Source: Agaribacterium haliotis
Lineage (GTDB): Bacteria; Pseudomonadota; Gammaproteobacteria; Pseudomonadales; Cellvibrionaceae
DNA: 64,000 nucleotides
Assembly (NCBI RefSeq): GCF_002312815.1
Contig: NZ_NKQJ01000012.1
Coordinates: forward strand, 62,001 to 126,000
Direction of reading: 5' to 3'
Shown: one piece after another, positions 19,176-30,994 of the stretch
How positions within the stretch are numbered: position 1 is the first letter of the stretch
Layout: the number at the start of each line of letters is the position of its first letter
Position numbers and translations under genes: made by a program
The notes under the pieces: generated by a model
Databases searched by the model: none
What the model saw: only the letters and a program-made list of their open reading frames with translations
Told to the model about the DNA's origin: nothing

Positions 19176-19778
19176 ATGAATCAATTGATTATCTGTTTTT
19201 TGTCAATCTATTTTGTAGTGTTTTTCGGTGTCGCTGTTTTGTGGCGGAACTATGCAGTTTCAAAAAGTACTGGAATTAACGTATTTAAGTTGAATCAAAA
19301 GGATGGGCCTGAGTCGATTACGGGTGTCTATTTTAAAATTCTTCCGCCGTTGTCTGTTGGGGTGTTTATGGTTTTTGTGCTACTTCCTGATGTGTACCAA
19401 CTGATAGGGCCGATTGAGCTGGTCAATAAGGCTGTCTATCAATGGTTGGGTATGGGCGTAATGACTATTGCTTTAATGTGGGTTGTGATTGCTCAATCGC
19501 AGATGGGGGCGTCTTGGAGGATCGGAATAGATCATGAACAGAAAACGGAGTTTGTTCAAGGTGGTGTATTCAAATGTTCACGAAATCCGATTTTTGTGGG
19601 TGTCATTCTTATATCGCTTGGTTATTTTCTTCTGCTTCCAAATTCCATTACTTTAGCGATCTTGGTGCTTGATATTGCATTGATTCAAATACAGGTGGCG
19701 ATGGAAGAAGAGTATTTAACGAAACTGCATGGCTCAAAATACGCGGAGTATTGTCTGCAAGTTCGGCGCTGGCTGTAG
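19176..19778 (+). CDS. Isoprenylcysteine carboxyl methyltransferase-family membrane protein
   Basis: A 200-residue protein with about five hydrophobic segments and the ICMT/phosphatidylethanolamine methyltransferase C-terminal motif (VFKCSRNPIFVGVILISLGY, then EEEYLTKLHGSKYAEY and a final RRW). It probably methylates a small molecule or lipid with S-adenosylmethionine. It follows czcA by 41 nt after a purine-rich ribosome site (GGGAGGGAG) and is very likely in the operon. Homologues often sit beside czc genes, but their role in metal resistance is not established. Confidence 0.85.
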   Translation: MNQLIICFLSIYFVVFFGVAVLWRNYAVSKSTGINVFKLNQKDGPESITGVYFKILPPLSVGVFMVFVLLPDVYQLIGPIELVNKAVYQWLGMGVMTIALMWVVIAQSQMGASWRIGIDHEQKTEFVQGGVFKCSRNPIFVGVILISLGYFLLLPNSITLAILVLDIALIQIQVAMEEEYLTKLHGSKYAEYCLQVRRWL

Positions 19779-19932
19779 TGGGGTAAGGCTCGCTATAATG
19801 ATCGTTGGCGCGAAGGTGGTAGTTCCATCCTTGTTTGCTGATATTCTTCTGGTAAGTGATTAGTGGTGTTTTTACTCTTAGCTCCTCTAGAAAAGCAGGC
19901 ACTCACTTTCGGCTTTGGGGAATTCCGTGATA

Positions 19933-19966
19933 GTCCGCTTCTGGCCGATTCGCGACTGTCAGGTCA
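19933..19966. repeat. Dispersed inverted repeat, right copy
   Basis: Inverted partner of 12395-12428, with the identical core GCGACTGTCAG. It lies about 150 bp after the ICMT gene, so the pair brackets the merR-czc-ICMT cargo over 7.5 kb. There is no transposase between or beside the copies. Confidence 0.6.
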
Positions 19967-20022
19967 GCTGCCACACACCGAACCTCAGCTGTCCGACTAG
20001 GTCTGAGCAACTACACCCGAGA

Positions 20023-21048
20023 TCAAGAACTCAACATCCCTTTCAAGTTGTACTCTCGAGCCAATGATTCAACTTGAAGACGATAAGAGTTCTTCAGCTT
20101 ACCTTTCTCTTTATCCGATTTTCCATACTTGTACTGATAAATAACCCTTTTACGTTCAGATTTAAGCTCTGCAGGAAACAGATCAAACTGATCCTCTTTG
20201 ATCTTGGGTAAATTATCATCTCTCTTTGTCGCCCAATTAGCCGCATGAAACACCTGAATCACCTCCAGACCTGTCGCGCATGTCGCGTAAATGTGTGGCG
20301 ACTCTCGAATTGAATCTCGAAAAAGCTTTGACACTAAAATGACATCTAGTTTGTATTTTGGGCCTACGGCTAAAGGGCCGACTGAATCTTCGTCAAAGAA
20401 CGAGCATGGAAATCTAGGGGGGAACGGTAATGTTCTGCGTAAAAAACGGGCATCCACAAGCTCATTCAGTTGAACCGCAATTTCATTAAAATGACGCACT
20501 AAAGATAGACGAGAAATTAAATCTCTGGCCTCCCACTGAGCATCAACAAAATTGGGATAATCGTCATTAATCTCAGCCTCTCTTATCAAAACAAGCAGAG
20601 CTGCCAGCGAGTCCAAACTACTTTCTCTACCAATACCCTCAAAATAAGGAACCCCACGGATCATACGCCTAAGCTCACACCCGGAACGCTTGCTCCCACG
20701 AAATACTCTTCGATAAATATTAGGAGCTAAGCGAAGTAGAATTAAATGTAATTGATCTGCACTTGCCATAGGTGACCGGAGAATATCCCAAAGGGGGTGA
20801 TCGAAGATTGCTGAAGACCGTGGCGCCAAGCCTTCCATAAATTCTATAAATGAGCTACTTGGGGTTCGTCGCCCCGAGATGTAATGTCTAAACCGTTTTG
20901 AATAGTTCACCCAAAAGTCGCTAATGTCACGTCCTTGGCATGCCAATATCTGACGCTCCAACTCGCCGAGACTCACCCCGCCAAACATCACCTGCAACTC
21001 ACGAACCCACAATATAGTTGAAATACATCTAACAGCACGATCCTTCAT
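20023..21048 (-). CDS. Unknown 341-residue island protein
   Basis: A soluble protein without signal or membrane segments that I do not recognise. The N-terminal third has a short basic motif, WVNYSKRFRHYISGRRTPSS, followed by FDHPLWDIL. The middle is helical and the C-terminus is Lys/Arg-rich (ELKSERKRVIYQYKYGKSDK). I chose ATG 21046-21048; a TTG 24 nt earlier is possible. It stands alone, convergent with the czc operon and divergent from the recombinase genes. Base composition and rare-codon use resemble the recombinase genes more than the chromosomal blocks. Confidence 0.7.
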   Translation of the reverse strand: MKDRAVRCISTILWVRELQVMFGGVSLGELERQILACQGRDISDFWVNYSKRFRHYISGRRTPSSSFIEFMEGLAPRSSAIFDHPLWDILRSPMASADQLHLILLRLAPNIYRRVFRGSKRSGCELRRMIRGVPYFEGIGRESSLDSLAALLVLIREAEINDDYPNFVDAQWEARDLISRLSLVRHFNEIAVQLNELVDARFLRRTLPFPPRFPCSFFDEDSVGPLAVGPKYKLDVILVSKLFRDSIRESPHIYATCATGLEVIQVFHAANWATKRDDNLPKIKEDQFDLFPAELKSERKRVIYQYKYGKSDKEKGKLKNSYRLQVESLAREYNLKGMLSS

Positions 21049-21293
21049 AGCGATCCACTCTAAGTAAAACAAAATAAGTTTGGTATTTTTTTAAGACGAA
21101 CCACACAAGAAGGATTGGCAAAAAACCCTTCTAATCCATTGTTTTTATTACACTTATTAACATAAATCGCGACTCAACCCCATGTAGGCCTGCATATTCC
21201 CGCACCCGTTTAATTCACCTCAACACGAGTATAGCCTGACCCGGTAATGGCACGAGCCTAAGCACTCCCAAAATTCAAATTGAGGACGCCACC

Positions 21294-21476
21294 ATGAAGC
21301 TTGAGCTAAATGAATCAACATCGATCTCCATCAAATTTCTTCGTGGACAGGAAGCCCCACACCAGCTAATCGATCTGCACCTTTTGGAAATAATCCACGA
21401 ATTCAATCGGATTCTTATTTCTGCAAAAGCGAGTGAGACGACAACAATTGACACCCCTGACAAACCCAAGAACTGA
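21294..21476 (+). CDS. Small protein upstream of the recombinase, unknown
   Basis: A 60-residue protein (MKLELNESTSISIKFLRGQE...) with an amphipathic helix (LIDLHLLEIIHEFNRIL). A good ribosome site, GAGGA, lies 7 nt before ATG. It starts a three-gene rightward set ending in the serine recombinase, so it may be an accessory or directionality protein. No family is recognised. Confidence 0.6.
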   Translation: MKLELNESTSISIKFLRGQEAPHQLIDLHLLEIIHEFNRILISAKASETTTIDTPDKPKN

Positions 21477-21513
21477 GTCTTGCAGAAAGACCAATACGTA
21501 CTGGAAAAAGCCA

Positions 21514-21963
21514 ATGAATATAGTCACGCACATTCAAATCAAGCCTTCAAACGCCAGTACAAATACAGCTGTCCACATAAAACAATGGAGAGTCATTAAC
21601 GATTGGCTCAATGACTCTCACCAAAAAATAGATCACTTATACATTGGACAAATTGAGAGCACGCTTATCGGTCCCACACCAACACTCCGAAAGCTTGTTC
21701 ACAACCTTGGTAAACACCTAAAAGGATTTAAAGGAGTATCGCTCTACAAGAGCCAACCGCTCCCACAGTACGAATTCAGAAATTGCGCGCCCACAAACCT
21801 CCCTGAGGAAAGCTTGCGCCGAACAATAAACCAACCTATGCGCTATAGGCCCGCCTCACCAAATTTCGCTCATAAACCAGCCGAAAAAAGCTATATCCCC
21901 TTAACGTCAAAAGTAACCAACAGGAGAGAATCAAGCCGAACACCATCAAAGTATTTCAATTAG
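21514..21963 (+). CDS. 149-residue protein upstream of the recombinase, unknown
   Basis: It begins MNIVTHIQIKPSNAS and is basic, with a short helical core (VINDWLNDSHQKIDHLYIGQ) and a Pro/Arg-rich, probably disordered C-terminal third. The frame stays open 81 nt further upstream, overlapping the 60-residue gene, but that part looks non-coding. It is 34 nt before the recombinase gene and in the same direction, so it is probably co-transcribed with it. No family is recognised; a DNA-binding accessory role is a guess from its charge and position. Confidence 0.6.
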   Translation: MNIVTHIQIKPSNASTNTAVHIKQWRVINDWLNDSHQKIDHLYIGQIESTLIGPTPTLRKLVHNLGKHLKGFKGVSLYKSQPLPQYEFRNCAPTNLPEESLRRTINQPMRYRPASPNFAHKPAEKSYIPLTSKVTNRRESSRTPSKYFN

Positions 21964-21997
21964 CCCCCACCAATCAATTAATACAAAGAGGCAACCT

Positions 21998-23698
<1,701 letters not shown>

Positions 23699-23827
23699 TA
23701 GCAGCAAAAATTAAAAGATCAACGGATATTTTGGCGATATCAGCTTTTTTTTATAAGTCACTTTTAAGCTGAATAAATGTCAGGCAGAACGTGTAAATTT
23801 TGACTACAAACCCTGCCCCACAGAGCT

Positions 23828-24025
23828 TTAAGAGTTACCGTTATTTCCCTGACCACCCTGCTTTTCAGCCTGTATGCGCTGATAAATTTCTTCACGGTGA
23901 ACGGCAATTTCTTTGGGCGCATTCACACCAATACGCACCTGATTACCTTTCACACCTAGCACGGTTACAGTGACATCATCACCGACCATCAGGGTTTCAC
24001 CAATACGACGAGTCAGAATTAGCAT
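23828..24025 (-). CDS. csrA: Carbon storage regulator CsrA/RsmA
   Basis: A 65-residue RNA-binding dimer that binds GGA motifs in leaders and controls translation of motility, biofilm and central-metabolism mRNAs. Seen: [40 protein letters not shown] (with the RNA-contacting GV.AP..I.V.REE segment) and a short polar C-terminal tail. It lies between lysC and tRNA-Ser, the conserved order. A ribosome site (AGGAG, within TAAGGAGCCCC) stands just upstream. Confidence 0.97.
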   Translation of the reverse strand: MLILTRRIGETLMVGDDVTVTVLGVKGNQVRIGVNAPKEIAVHREEIYQRIQAEKQGGQGNNGNS

Positions 24026-24216
24026 CTGGGGCTCCTTAATTGTGTTCTTTTTTGAACGCAGCGGCCAATTGAGCCGGCCAGCACATCCGTGCTATCACTG
24101 CATGCGAGTAGAGTCTCAACAAGCAGAGGTTAATTTAGTTGTAGCACGGCCTATGATTTTCCTCCAACCGCGCCAGTTCCAGGGCCCCCTGCTTCCCTTG
24201 TGCAGCTCTCCGCTGC

Positions 24217-25452
24217 TTAAGCCTCTGCTTCCATATCAAGGCCAAAAGCGGTGTGCAAAGCACGCACAGCCAACTCCAGATAACGCTCATCGATGATAAC
24301 CGATATCTTAATTTCTGAAGTACTGATCATCTGAATATTAATATTTTCATCGGCCAGCGCTTTAAACATGGTCGACGCCACACCGGCATGAGAGCGCATG
24401 CCCACACCAACAACACTGACTTTAGTAATACTATCGTCAACCTCAACCGAGGCCGCGTTTAATTCAGATGCAATTTTATCGACAATTTCTTTTGCTTTTG
24501 CCAGTTCGGTACGGTTAACCGTAAAAGTCAGATCATTGGTCTGCTTATCTGCAGACGTATTCTGCACAATCACATCGATCTCAATGTTGGCATCGCCAAC
24601 AGCCGACAAAATTTGTGCCGCTACGCCGGGAGCATCGGGAACGCCGAGCACACTAACTTTGGCTTCATCGCGGTTAAACGCAATACCGGAAACAACGGGT
24701 TGTTCCATAGTCGAATTTTCCTCATCAAGAGTGATCAGAGTGCCGGGGCCGTCAACAAACGTAGAGAGCACACGCAGCGGCACATTGTATTTGCCGGCAA
24801 ACTCAACCGCCCTGATCTGTAGTACTTTCGAGCCGAGGCTCGCCATTTCAAGCATTTCTTCAAAAGTAATTTGCTCCAGGCGCTGTGCGCGCGGAACAAC
24901 ACGGGGGTCCGTGGTATAGACACCGTCAACGTCGGTATAAATTTGGCACTCGTCAGCGCGCAAAGCTGCAGCGAGTGCAACCCCGGTTGTATCGGAGCCG
25001 CCGCGGCCGAGCGTGGTAATGTTGCCGTACTCATCAACCCCCTGAAAACCTGCAACCACAACAACACGCCCAGCTTTTAAATCGGCGTGAATGTGCTGAT
25101 CATCGATTTCCTGAATTCGCGCCTTGGTGTGCGAATTGTCTGTCAGAATACGAACCTGGCCACCAGTGTAAGAACGCGCATCGTAACCAAGATCTTTCAG
25201 CGCCATACATAAAAGCGCAATGGTCACCTGCTCACCGGTGCTTACTAACACATCCATTTCACGCGGGTCTGGCTGCGCCTGCATCTGGTGAGCCATGCCG
25301 ATCAGCTTATTGGTTTCGCCACTCATAGCTGAAACCGCAACCACCACATCGTGACCCTGACCCCGAAATCCCGCTACTTTTTTTGCGACATTTTGAATCT
25401 TTTCTACTGTGCCGACGGAGGTGCCGCCGAACTTCTGAACAATCAAACTCAT
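24217..25452 (-). CDS. lysC: Aspartate kinase
   Basis: A 411-residue cytoplasmic enzyme phosphorylating aspartate, the first step to lysine, threonine, methionine and diaminopimelate. Seen: N-terminal kinase motif VQKFGGTSVG, the aspartate-binding segment FQGVDEYGNITTLGRGGSDT, and two C-terminal ACT domains (ISTSEIKISVIIDE in the second) that bind feedback inhibitors. The length is normal for the monofunctional, Pseudomonas-type enzyme. It follows alaS in the same direction. No lysine riboswitch was recognised upstream. Confidence 0.96.
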   Translation of the reverse strand: MSLIVQKFGGTSVGTVEKIQNVAKKVAGFRGQGHDVVVAVSAMSGETNKLIGMAHQMQAQPDPREMDVLVSTGEQVTIALLCMALKDLGYDARSYTGGQVRILTDNSHTKARIQEIDDQHIHADLKAGRVVVVAGFQGVDEYGNITTLGRGGSDTTGVALAAALRADECQIYTDVDGVYTTDPRVVPRAQRLEQITFEEMLEMASLGSKVLQIRAVEFAGKYNVPLRVLSTFVDGPGTLITLDEENSTMEQPVVSGIAFNRDEAKVSVLGVPDAPGVAAQILSAVGDANIEIDVIVQNTSADKQTNDLTFTVNRTELAKAKEIVDKIASELNAASVEVDDSITKVSVVGVGMRSHAGVASTMFKALADENINIQMISTSEIKISVIIDERYLELAVRALHTAFGLDMEAEA

Positions 25453-25534
25453 TTGTCTGTTAATCCGCTGAGCTTCTCAATATTTGCAAGCCGTATCAGA
25501 CGGCAGGTCTTGCGCAAAGCCGGCAAAGACCAGC

Positions 25535-25556
25535 GGCGCCCATAAAAATGGGCGCC
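25535..25556. terminator. Hairpin between alaS and lysC
   Basis: GGCGCCCAT-AAAA-ATGGGCGCC is a perfect 9-bp GC-rich stem in the alaS-lysC gap. Neither side has a proper T run, so it may be a weak or factor-assisted terminator or an RNA-stabilising element. Confidence 0.45.
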
Positions 25557-25627
25557 AATTAAACACGAAAAGCTATAAAAAGTTAAGTAAAGGCTGCCAA
25601 TCTTCAGCATCAAGCTGAGAAATGAGA

Positions 25628-28225
25628 CTAAAGCGCCTCAAACCAAGCAGCGACACCAGCCATAGCCGTGGGCAACGCATCGACATCACTGCCGCCACCT
25701 TGAGCCATATCGGGCCGACCACCGCCCTTGCCGCCAACTTGCGCAGCGACGTGTTTAACAAGGTCACCAGCTTTTATCTTGCCGGTCGCATCTTTGCTGA
25801 CACCAGCCACAAGAGCGATCTTGCCGTCGTTAACTCCGGCCAACAACACCGCAGAACAGCCGAGTTTGTCTTTAAGCTTGTCAACCGTATCTCGAAGCGC
25901 TTTGTTATCGGCCCCTTCAAGGGTTTTAACCAATAGTTTAACGCCTTTGATTTCCGTCGCCTCACTCAGCCACTGATCCGCCGAGGCCGAAGCTAACTTA
26001 GCTTTAAGTTGCGCCAATTCTTTTTCAAGCGCCTTGTTCTGAGTCAAAAGCCCATCGAGCTTGGCGATAATTTTATCCGGGCTCGCTTTAAGCTTGGCCG
26101 CAATCGCCTGACTGTTGTGCTGCAAGGACTTCACCTGCGCGAGCGCCTGCTCGCCGGTTACCGCTTCAATACGACGCACACCCGCAGCAATACCACTTTC
26201 AGCAACAATATGAAAATAACCAATATCGCCGGTGCGCAGAACGTGCGTGCCACCGCAAAGCTCGACAGAAAAATTATCTTTGCCCATGCTTAAAACGCGC
26301 ACTTCATCGCCATACTTTTCACCAAACAGCGCCATCGCACCTTTTTGTTTGGCTCTGTCCATATCGCACAGCTCAGTCTCTACTGCCGTATTTGTGCGAA
26401 TTTGATCGTTGACGATATCGCTAATTTGCTCAAGCTCAGCAGCGCTGAGCGCTTCAAAGTGACTAAAGTCAAAACGCAGGCGCTCACTGTCATTTAACGA
26501 GCCTTTTTGCGTAACGTGCTCGCCGAGCACATCGCGAAGCGCGGCGTGCAGCAAGTGCGTAGCGCTGTGATTGCGTGCGGTGGACGCGCGCACTTCCGGC
26601 TCCACTAGCGCATGCACCGTATCACCCACGGCGAGCTCGCCCTCGAGCAAACGGCCGATATGCAAATGATTGCTACCGCTTTTCTGACAGTCGAGCACTT
26701 CAAAACGCGCGCCGCCATCACTGCTGAGCCAGCCGCTGTCGCCAACCTGACCACCGGACTCTGCATAAAAAGGCGTTTGCTGAAGCACAACAACAGCCTC
26801 ATCACCGGCGCTTAATGTTTCAACTTTGTCCGAACCTTTAATAAGCGCGCCGACAAGCGAATCAGCTTCAAGCTGTCGATAACCGGAAAACTCCGTATCG
26901 CCATCGAGCTGCAGGTTTTCGGTGTAGTCGACTTTAAACGCGCCGGCCTCTTTCGACTTTTGTTTTTGCTCGGCCATCAACTGCTCATACGCCGGCATAT
27001 CGAGGCTGAGCTTGCGCTCACGAGCGATATCGTTGGTCAAATCAACCGGAAAACCGTAAGTATCGTAGAGCGTAAACACCACATCGCCGGGAATGACATC
27101 GCCGTCGACATCTTTTAATTTACTTTCGAGCACAGCCATACCTTTATCCAGGGTTTTGGCAAACTGCTCTTCTTCGGCTTTTAATACTTTTTCAATCTGC
27201 GCCTGAGCCGCCTTAAGCTCTGGATAAGCCTCACCCATTTGCACAACCAGCTCGCCGACAAGCTTGTGAAAAAATAATTCTTTCTGGCCAAGTTTATTGC
27301 CGTGGCGAATGGCCCTGCGAATAATGCGGCGCAAAACGTAGCCGCGCCCCTCATTCGAAGGCAAGACCCCGTCACACACAAGAAATGAGCACGAGCGAAT
27401 ATGATCGGCAATCACACGCAGTGATTTTTCTTCAAGGTCGTGACAGCCGACAATGCTCGCCGCACTTTTTAACAGGGCCTGGAACAAATCGATTTCGTAG
27501 TTGCTGTGCACACCTTGCATCACTGCAGCAATGCGCTCAAGCCCCATACCGGTATCCACCGACGGCTTAGGCAGTGCAATAAGCTCACCGCTGGACTGGC
27601 GCTCATACTGCATAAACACCAGGTTCCATATCTCGATATAGCGGTCTAGATCGTCGTTTTCAGAACCCGGGGGGCCACCTGGTACGTCGGCACCGTGATC
27701 GTAGAAAATCTCCGAACTCGGACCACAGGGGCCGGTATCCCCCATCTGCCAAAAGTTATCTTCATCGAGACGGGAAAAGCGCTCGGCACTAACCCCCATC
27801 TCTTTTAACCAAATATCAGCGGCCTCATCGTCGCTGATATGAACCGTCACCCACAAACGCTCTTCAGGCAAGCCGAGGGTTTTTGTCAAAAACTCCCACG
27901 CAAAACGAATGGCATCGCGCTTGAAATAATCGCCAAAACTAAAATTGCCGAGCATTTCAAAAAAGGTGTGATGGCGCGCGGTATAACCGACATTTTCCAG
28001 ATCGTTGTGTTTGCCCCCTGCGCGCACACAGCGCTGAGAGCTCGCCGCCCGGCTGTAATTGCGTTTATCGCTGCCGAGAAACACATCCTTAAACTGCACC
28101 ATGCCGGCATTGGTAAACAGCAAAGTCGGGTCATTGCCCGGCACCAGCGAAGAACTGGCTACCACCTGGTGACCTTGAGACTGGAAATAATCCAGGAAAG
28201 CCTGGCGAATCTCAGCGCTTTTCAT
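25628..28225 (-). CDS. alaS: Alanyl-tRNA synthetase
   Basis: An 865-residue class II synthetase that charges tRNA-Ala and hydrolyses mischarged Ser or Gly. Seen: N-terminal catalytic domain ([35 protein letters not shown]), editing domain with [13 protein letters not shown] and the later CGGTHV zinc site, and a C-terminal oligomerisation part ending [15 protein letters not shown]. The length is normal. It heads the conserved alaS-lysC-csrA block. Confidence 0.97.
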   Translation of the reverse strand: MKSAEIRQAFLDYFQSQGHQVVASSSLVPGNDPTLLFTNAGMVQFKDVFLGSDKRNYSRAASSQRCVRAGGKHNDLENVGYTARHHTFFEMLGNFSFGDYFKRDAIRFAWEFLTKTLGLPEERLWVTVHISDDEAADIWLKEMGVSAERFSRLDEDNFWQMGDTGPCGPSSEIFYDHGADVPGGPPGSENDDLDRYIEIWNLVFMQYERQSSGELIALPKPSVDTGMGLERIAAVMQGVHSNYEIDLFQALLKSAASIVGCHDLEEKSLRVIADHIRSCSFLVCDGVLPSNEGRGYVLRRIIRRAIRHGNKLGQKELFFHKLVGELVVQMGEAYPELKAAQAQIEKVLKAEEEQFAKTLDKGMAVLESKLKDVDGDVIPGDVVFTLYDTYGFPVDLTNDIARERKLSLDMPAYEQLMAEQKQKSKEAGAFKVDYTENLQLDGDTEFSGYRQLEADSLVGALIKGSDKVETLSAGDEAVVVLQQTPFYAESGGQVGDSGWLSSDGGARFEVLDCQKSGSNHLHIGRLLEGELAVGDTVHALVEPEVRASTARNHSATHLLHAALRDVLGEHVTQKGSLNDSERLRFDFSHFEALSAAELEQISDIVNDQIRTNTAVETELCDMDRAKQKGAMALFGEKYGDEVRVLSMGKDNFSVELCGGTHVLRTGDIGYFHIVAESGIAAGVRRIEAVTGEQALAQVKSLQHNSQAIAAKLKASPDKIIAKLDGLLTQNKALEKELAQLKAKLASASADQWLSEATEIKGVKLLVKTLEGADNKALRDTVDKLKDKLGCSAVLLAGVNDGKIALVAGVSKDATGKIKAGDLVKHVAAQVGGKGGGRPDMAQGGGSDVDALPTAMAGVAAWFEAL

Positions 28226-28254
28226 TGATTGTTCTAATACTCTTAGTTAAATAG

Positions 28255-28608
28255 TTACTGCATCGACAAAGAGCCTTCACTAAAGCTCTTTCCGGCAAGT
28301 AGATGAATATGTAAGTGGAACACCGTTTGACCGGCGCGCTCACCATTGTTGATGCACACACGAAAGGCATCGTCGACACCGAGCTTGCGCGCGATATCGC
28401 CAACACGCAGCATCAGTGCACCAAGTAACGCTTTATCTTCCGCCGTTGCATCCGCCAGGCGCGCTATCGCTTTGCGCGGAATAATCAGCACATGAGTCGG
28501 TGCCTGAGGCTGAATATCGTTGATGCAAATGCAGTCTTCGTCTTCGTAGAGAATATCGGCCGGAATCTCACCGGCCATAATACGGCTGAATATGCTGGGC
28601 TCTGACAT
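28255..28608 (-). CDS. HIT-family nucleotide-binding protein (HinT-like)
   Basis: A 117-residue cytoplasmic hydrolase or transferase of the histidine-triad family, acting on AMP-linked substrates. Seen: IFSRIMAGEIPADILYEDED at the start, PQAPTHVLIIPRK, and the triad QTVFHLHIHLLAG near the C-terminus. ATG 28606-28608 (MSEPSIF) is chosen because GGAG stands 6 nt upstream; the frame extends 18 nt further without a ribosome site. It is between alaS and a Trm112-like gene. Confidence 0.92.
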   Translation of the reverse strand: MSEPSIFSRIMAGEIPADILYEDEDCICINDIQPQAPTHVLIIPRKAIARLADATAEDKALLGALMLRVGDIARKLGVDDAFRVCINNGERAGQTVFHLHIHLLAGKSFSEGSLSMQ

Positions 28609-28631
28609 CGGGCTCTCCGTGCGCAAAGTGC

Positions 28632-28826
28632 TTAGTGTTTAAACTGGGCTTTTTCTTCGTCACTCAACACTCGAGCTTCGGACTCAAGCATGACCGGAAT
28701 ACCGTCGCGAATCGGGTAGGCAAGACCACTGGCGACACAGACGAGCTCAGCCTTATCTGCATCCAGCTCAACGGGAGCTTTGGTCACAGGACAAACCAAA
28801 ATACTAAGTAAACTTTTATCGATCAT
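28632..28826 (-). CDS. Trm112/YcaR-family small zinc protein
   Basis: A 64-residue protein ([20 protein letters not shown]...) of the Trm112/UPF0434 family. Members activate methyltransferases in eukaryotes; the bacterial role is unclear. Seen: [28 protein letters not shown]. It has the first CP motif but only one further Cys, as is usual in the bacterial group. The frame extends upstream to 28946 but overlaps the neighbouring gene there; ATG 28824-28826 matches the family start. Confidence 0.9.
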   Translation of the reverse strand: MIDKSLLSILVCPVTKAPVELDADKAELVCVASGLAYPIRDGIPVMLESEARVLSDEEKAQFKH

Positions 28827-28872
28827 AAGCCAACTCGGCGCAAAAGCGGCGATTGTACACTTATGAGCGCCG

Positions 28873-29742
28873 CTACTCCACCGGCCCCACGCTTTGCCCC
28901 ATCGTAACAGGCGCCAACAACAGCGCAGGATCCAGGCGCTGATCAAACCAATTCATGCGCCAGTCGAGGTGGGGCCCGGTCACTCGCCCCGTGGCGCCGA
29001 TTTCGGCAAGCAGCTGCCCCTGCTTAACTTTATCGCCGTCTTTGACGTGCAACTTGCTCAGGTGAATAAATGTTGAGCTAATGCCGCGGCCGTGATCGAC
29101 AATTAAGGTACCACCGGAATAATAAAGGTCGGCATCGGCAAAACTCACCAAACCATCAGCTGGCGCCAGCACCGCTGTACCTGTTGGCGCGGCCACATCA
29201 ACGCCAAAGTGGGGGCGTTTGGGCACGCCGTTAAAAACGCGCTGGGAACCGTAAACACCGCTAATTCGCCCCGCCGATGGCCAAATAAAACTCTGTTGGT
29301 ACGCGCGATCATCTCTGTTTAGCGTGCGAGCCTGGCGCACGCGTGCAGCTTCATCTTTTATACGCGCCAACACCTCAGCGGGCGGCTCAACATACTTTTT
29401 TTCAACACCGTCAATGCGCTGCACACTGTATTGGCGCTGCTCAACAGCATATTCCCTGCTTAGCGCAGCACCCGATGCGTCGATAAGTTTGATTTTCAAG
29501 CTCGGCTTTGCATCGCGACCAAGACCAAAAACAAAGCGCCCCTGCTCGTCCGGTTTCAATGTATGCCCGAGAACTTCAAGCTCGCTGGCGTCAGTTTTAC
29601 CGCGAACCATTGCCCCCTGAATCAACTTGTCATACAACTCAAGCCCAGGTGATGCTGCCTCCCCACGGGCTGCGCTTGCCACAACAAAAAACAACAACAT
29701 ATATAGAAAGCTCGCAATTTGCCTGTGCTTTAAAATGATCAT
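28873..29742 (-). CDS. M23-family murein endopeptidase (LytM domain)
   Basis: A 289-residue secreted zinc peptidase that probably cuts peptidoglycan cross-links. Seen: signal segment ([19 protein letters not shown]), a beta-rich middle domain, then the catalytic domain with [14 protein letters not shown] (HxxxD), [16 protein letters not shown], and VTGPHLDW (HxH-type site). The domain looks complete, so it should be active. It is divergent from the DUF3108 gene. Confidence 0.9.
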   Translation of the reverse strand: MIILKHRQIASFLYMLLFFVVASAARGEAASPGLELYDKLIQGAMVRGKTDASELEVLGHTLKPDEQGRFVFGLGRDAKPSLKIKLIDASGAALSREYAVEQRQYSVQRIDGVEKKYVEPPAEVLARIKDEAARVRQARTLNRDDRAYQQSFIWPSAGRISGVYGSQRVFNGVPKRPHFGVDVAAPTGTAVLAPADGLVSFADADLYYSGGTLIVDHGRGISSTFIHLSKLHVKDGDKVKQGQLLAEIGATGRVTGPHLDWRMNWFDQRLDPALLLAPVTMGQSVGPVE

Positions 29743-29886
29743 GAACTTAATTCACCTGGCTCACTTGATTGACAAAAGAAAGGTTAAAAAACCGGCCCAG
29801 TTTAATCCGCTCGCAGCACTTGCCAAGCCTTTTACGATAACAAGCTAGTGTTCATCGACAATTCAGTTAGAACACGCCAAACTTGC

Positions 29887-30675
29887 ATGGACATCAGCAC
29901 AAGTAAATTATTTATGCGCCTTTTTACTATACCGCTTTATCTTCGTTTTTCTCTGCTTTTAAGTTTTGCCAGCCTGTGCCTCACCAGCGCAAATGTAGCA
30001 GCCAGCGACAAGCCTGCGCTGTTTACTGCCGTCTACGAAGGCAAACACAGCGGTTTAAACATAAAGCTCACCCGCGAACTCCAGCAAAGCGACAACGGTT
30101 GGCGCTTAAGCGCTAATGCATCAAATTTTCTTGGTTATATTCGCGAACTCAGTGAGTTTTCTATTGAGAACGGCGCCATCAAACCCGAACGCTACGTTTA
30201 CGAGCGCAAGGTATTCGGTAAAAAAAGCAAGCAAAGCATCGACTTTGACTGGCAAGCCCAACTTGCCCACTATCGCCGCAGTGACAAAAAACACAAAAAC
30301 AAGGATTTTGCCCTTGTTGAAGGCACTCTCGACCCCTCGCTCTACCAACTTAAATTACAACAGGAGTTGGCCGCAGGCAAAAACACATTCAAGCTAGTAT
30401 TTGCCAAAGACAGCCGCGTCAAAGATCTGCAATTTGAAGTGATAGGGCCTGGCGAATACAAACTTAACGGCACAAGCTATCAGAGTGTTGAACTGCAGCG
30501 CATTAATCAGCCCGATAAAAAACAAAGCTTTATCACCCTGCTGCCCGAACTCAATTATCAAATCGCTCAAATTCGTCATATCGAAGAAGATGGCTCAAGC
30601 TATACCGTCAAGCTCACAAGTTACCAAGCTGACAACCAGGCCGTGCAAGATTTTTACAAACAAATAACAAAATAA
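29887..30675 (+). CDS. DUF3108-domain secreted protein
   Basis: About 262 residues with a signal peptide (RFSLLLSFASLCLTSANVAA) and a beta-rich mature part typical of the DUF3108 family: FTAVYEGKHSGLNIKLTREL, LPELNYQIAQIRHIEEDG. Function of the family is unknown; it is thought to be periplasmic. Three starts are possible (GTG 29848, ATG 29887, ATG 29914) and none has a good ribosome site; 29914 would give the neatest signal peptide. Confidence 0.82.
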   Translation: MDISTSKLFMRLFTIPLYLRFSLLLSFASLCLTSANVAASDKPALFTAVYEGKHSGLNIKLTRELQQSDNGWRLSANASNFLGYIRELSEFSIENGAIKPERYVYERKVFGKKSKQSIDFDWQAQLAHYRRSDKKHKNKDFALVEGTLDPSLYQLKLQQELAAGKNTFKLVFAKDSRVKDLQFEVIGPGEYKLNGTSYQSVELQRINQPDKKQSFITLLPELNYQIAQIRHIEEDGSSYTVKLTSYQADNQAVQDFYKQITK

Positions 30676-30994
30676 GACGCTCGTCTTATATCGGATTTGC
30701 ATTAAAAACCGGGCTTAAGTACAACAATAAGTTAGATCAAATACGTATATTTACACGCCACACGAAACAGCAAAAGAATATAAAACGTGCCAGCGAATCT
30801 CGGCACTGCCCTAAAAGTTAGTAAGAACTTCGGCCGAAAGCCTCGCCAGCCATAAGCATAACAAAAGACAAAGAAAAACGTGACAAAGATCTCACCTTGA
30901 GCGAACAACAAAGAAGAAAGCGATATAAGTACTGCTCTTTTTTTGAACAGGGTTTTGGCCGAGCATAAAAGCATCAACTCTTTGAGGAAAACAC
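30676..30994 (+). other. Intergenic region without recognised features
   Basis: 319 bp between the DUF3108 gene and the next small gene. It is AT-rich and purine-rich near its end. I see no coding frame, no convincing terminator and no promoter with acceptable spacing. Confidence 0.5.

Noticed and set aside
21433-21513. An N-terminal extension of the 149-residue protein
   Set aside because: It overlaps the 60-residue gene in another frame, has no ribosome site, and its composition is unlike the rest.
25453-25627. Lysine riboswitch upstream of lysC
   Set aside because: The gap is only 175 nt, holds one simple hairpin, and shows none of the multi-helix junction elements.
30897-30929. TTGAGC/TATAAG as promoter of the small secreted gene
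   Set aside because: The spacer is 21 bp and no MerR-type dyad is present.
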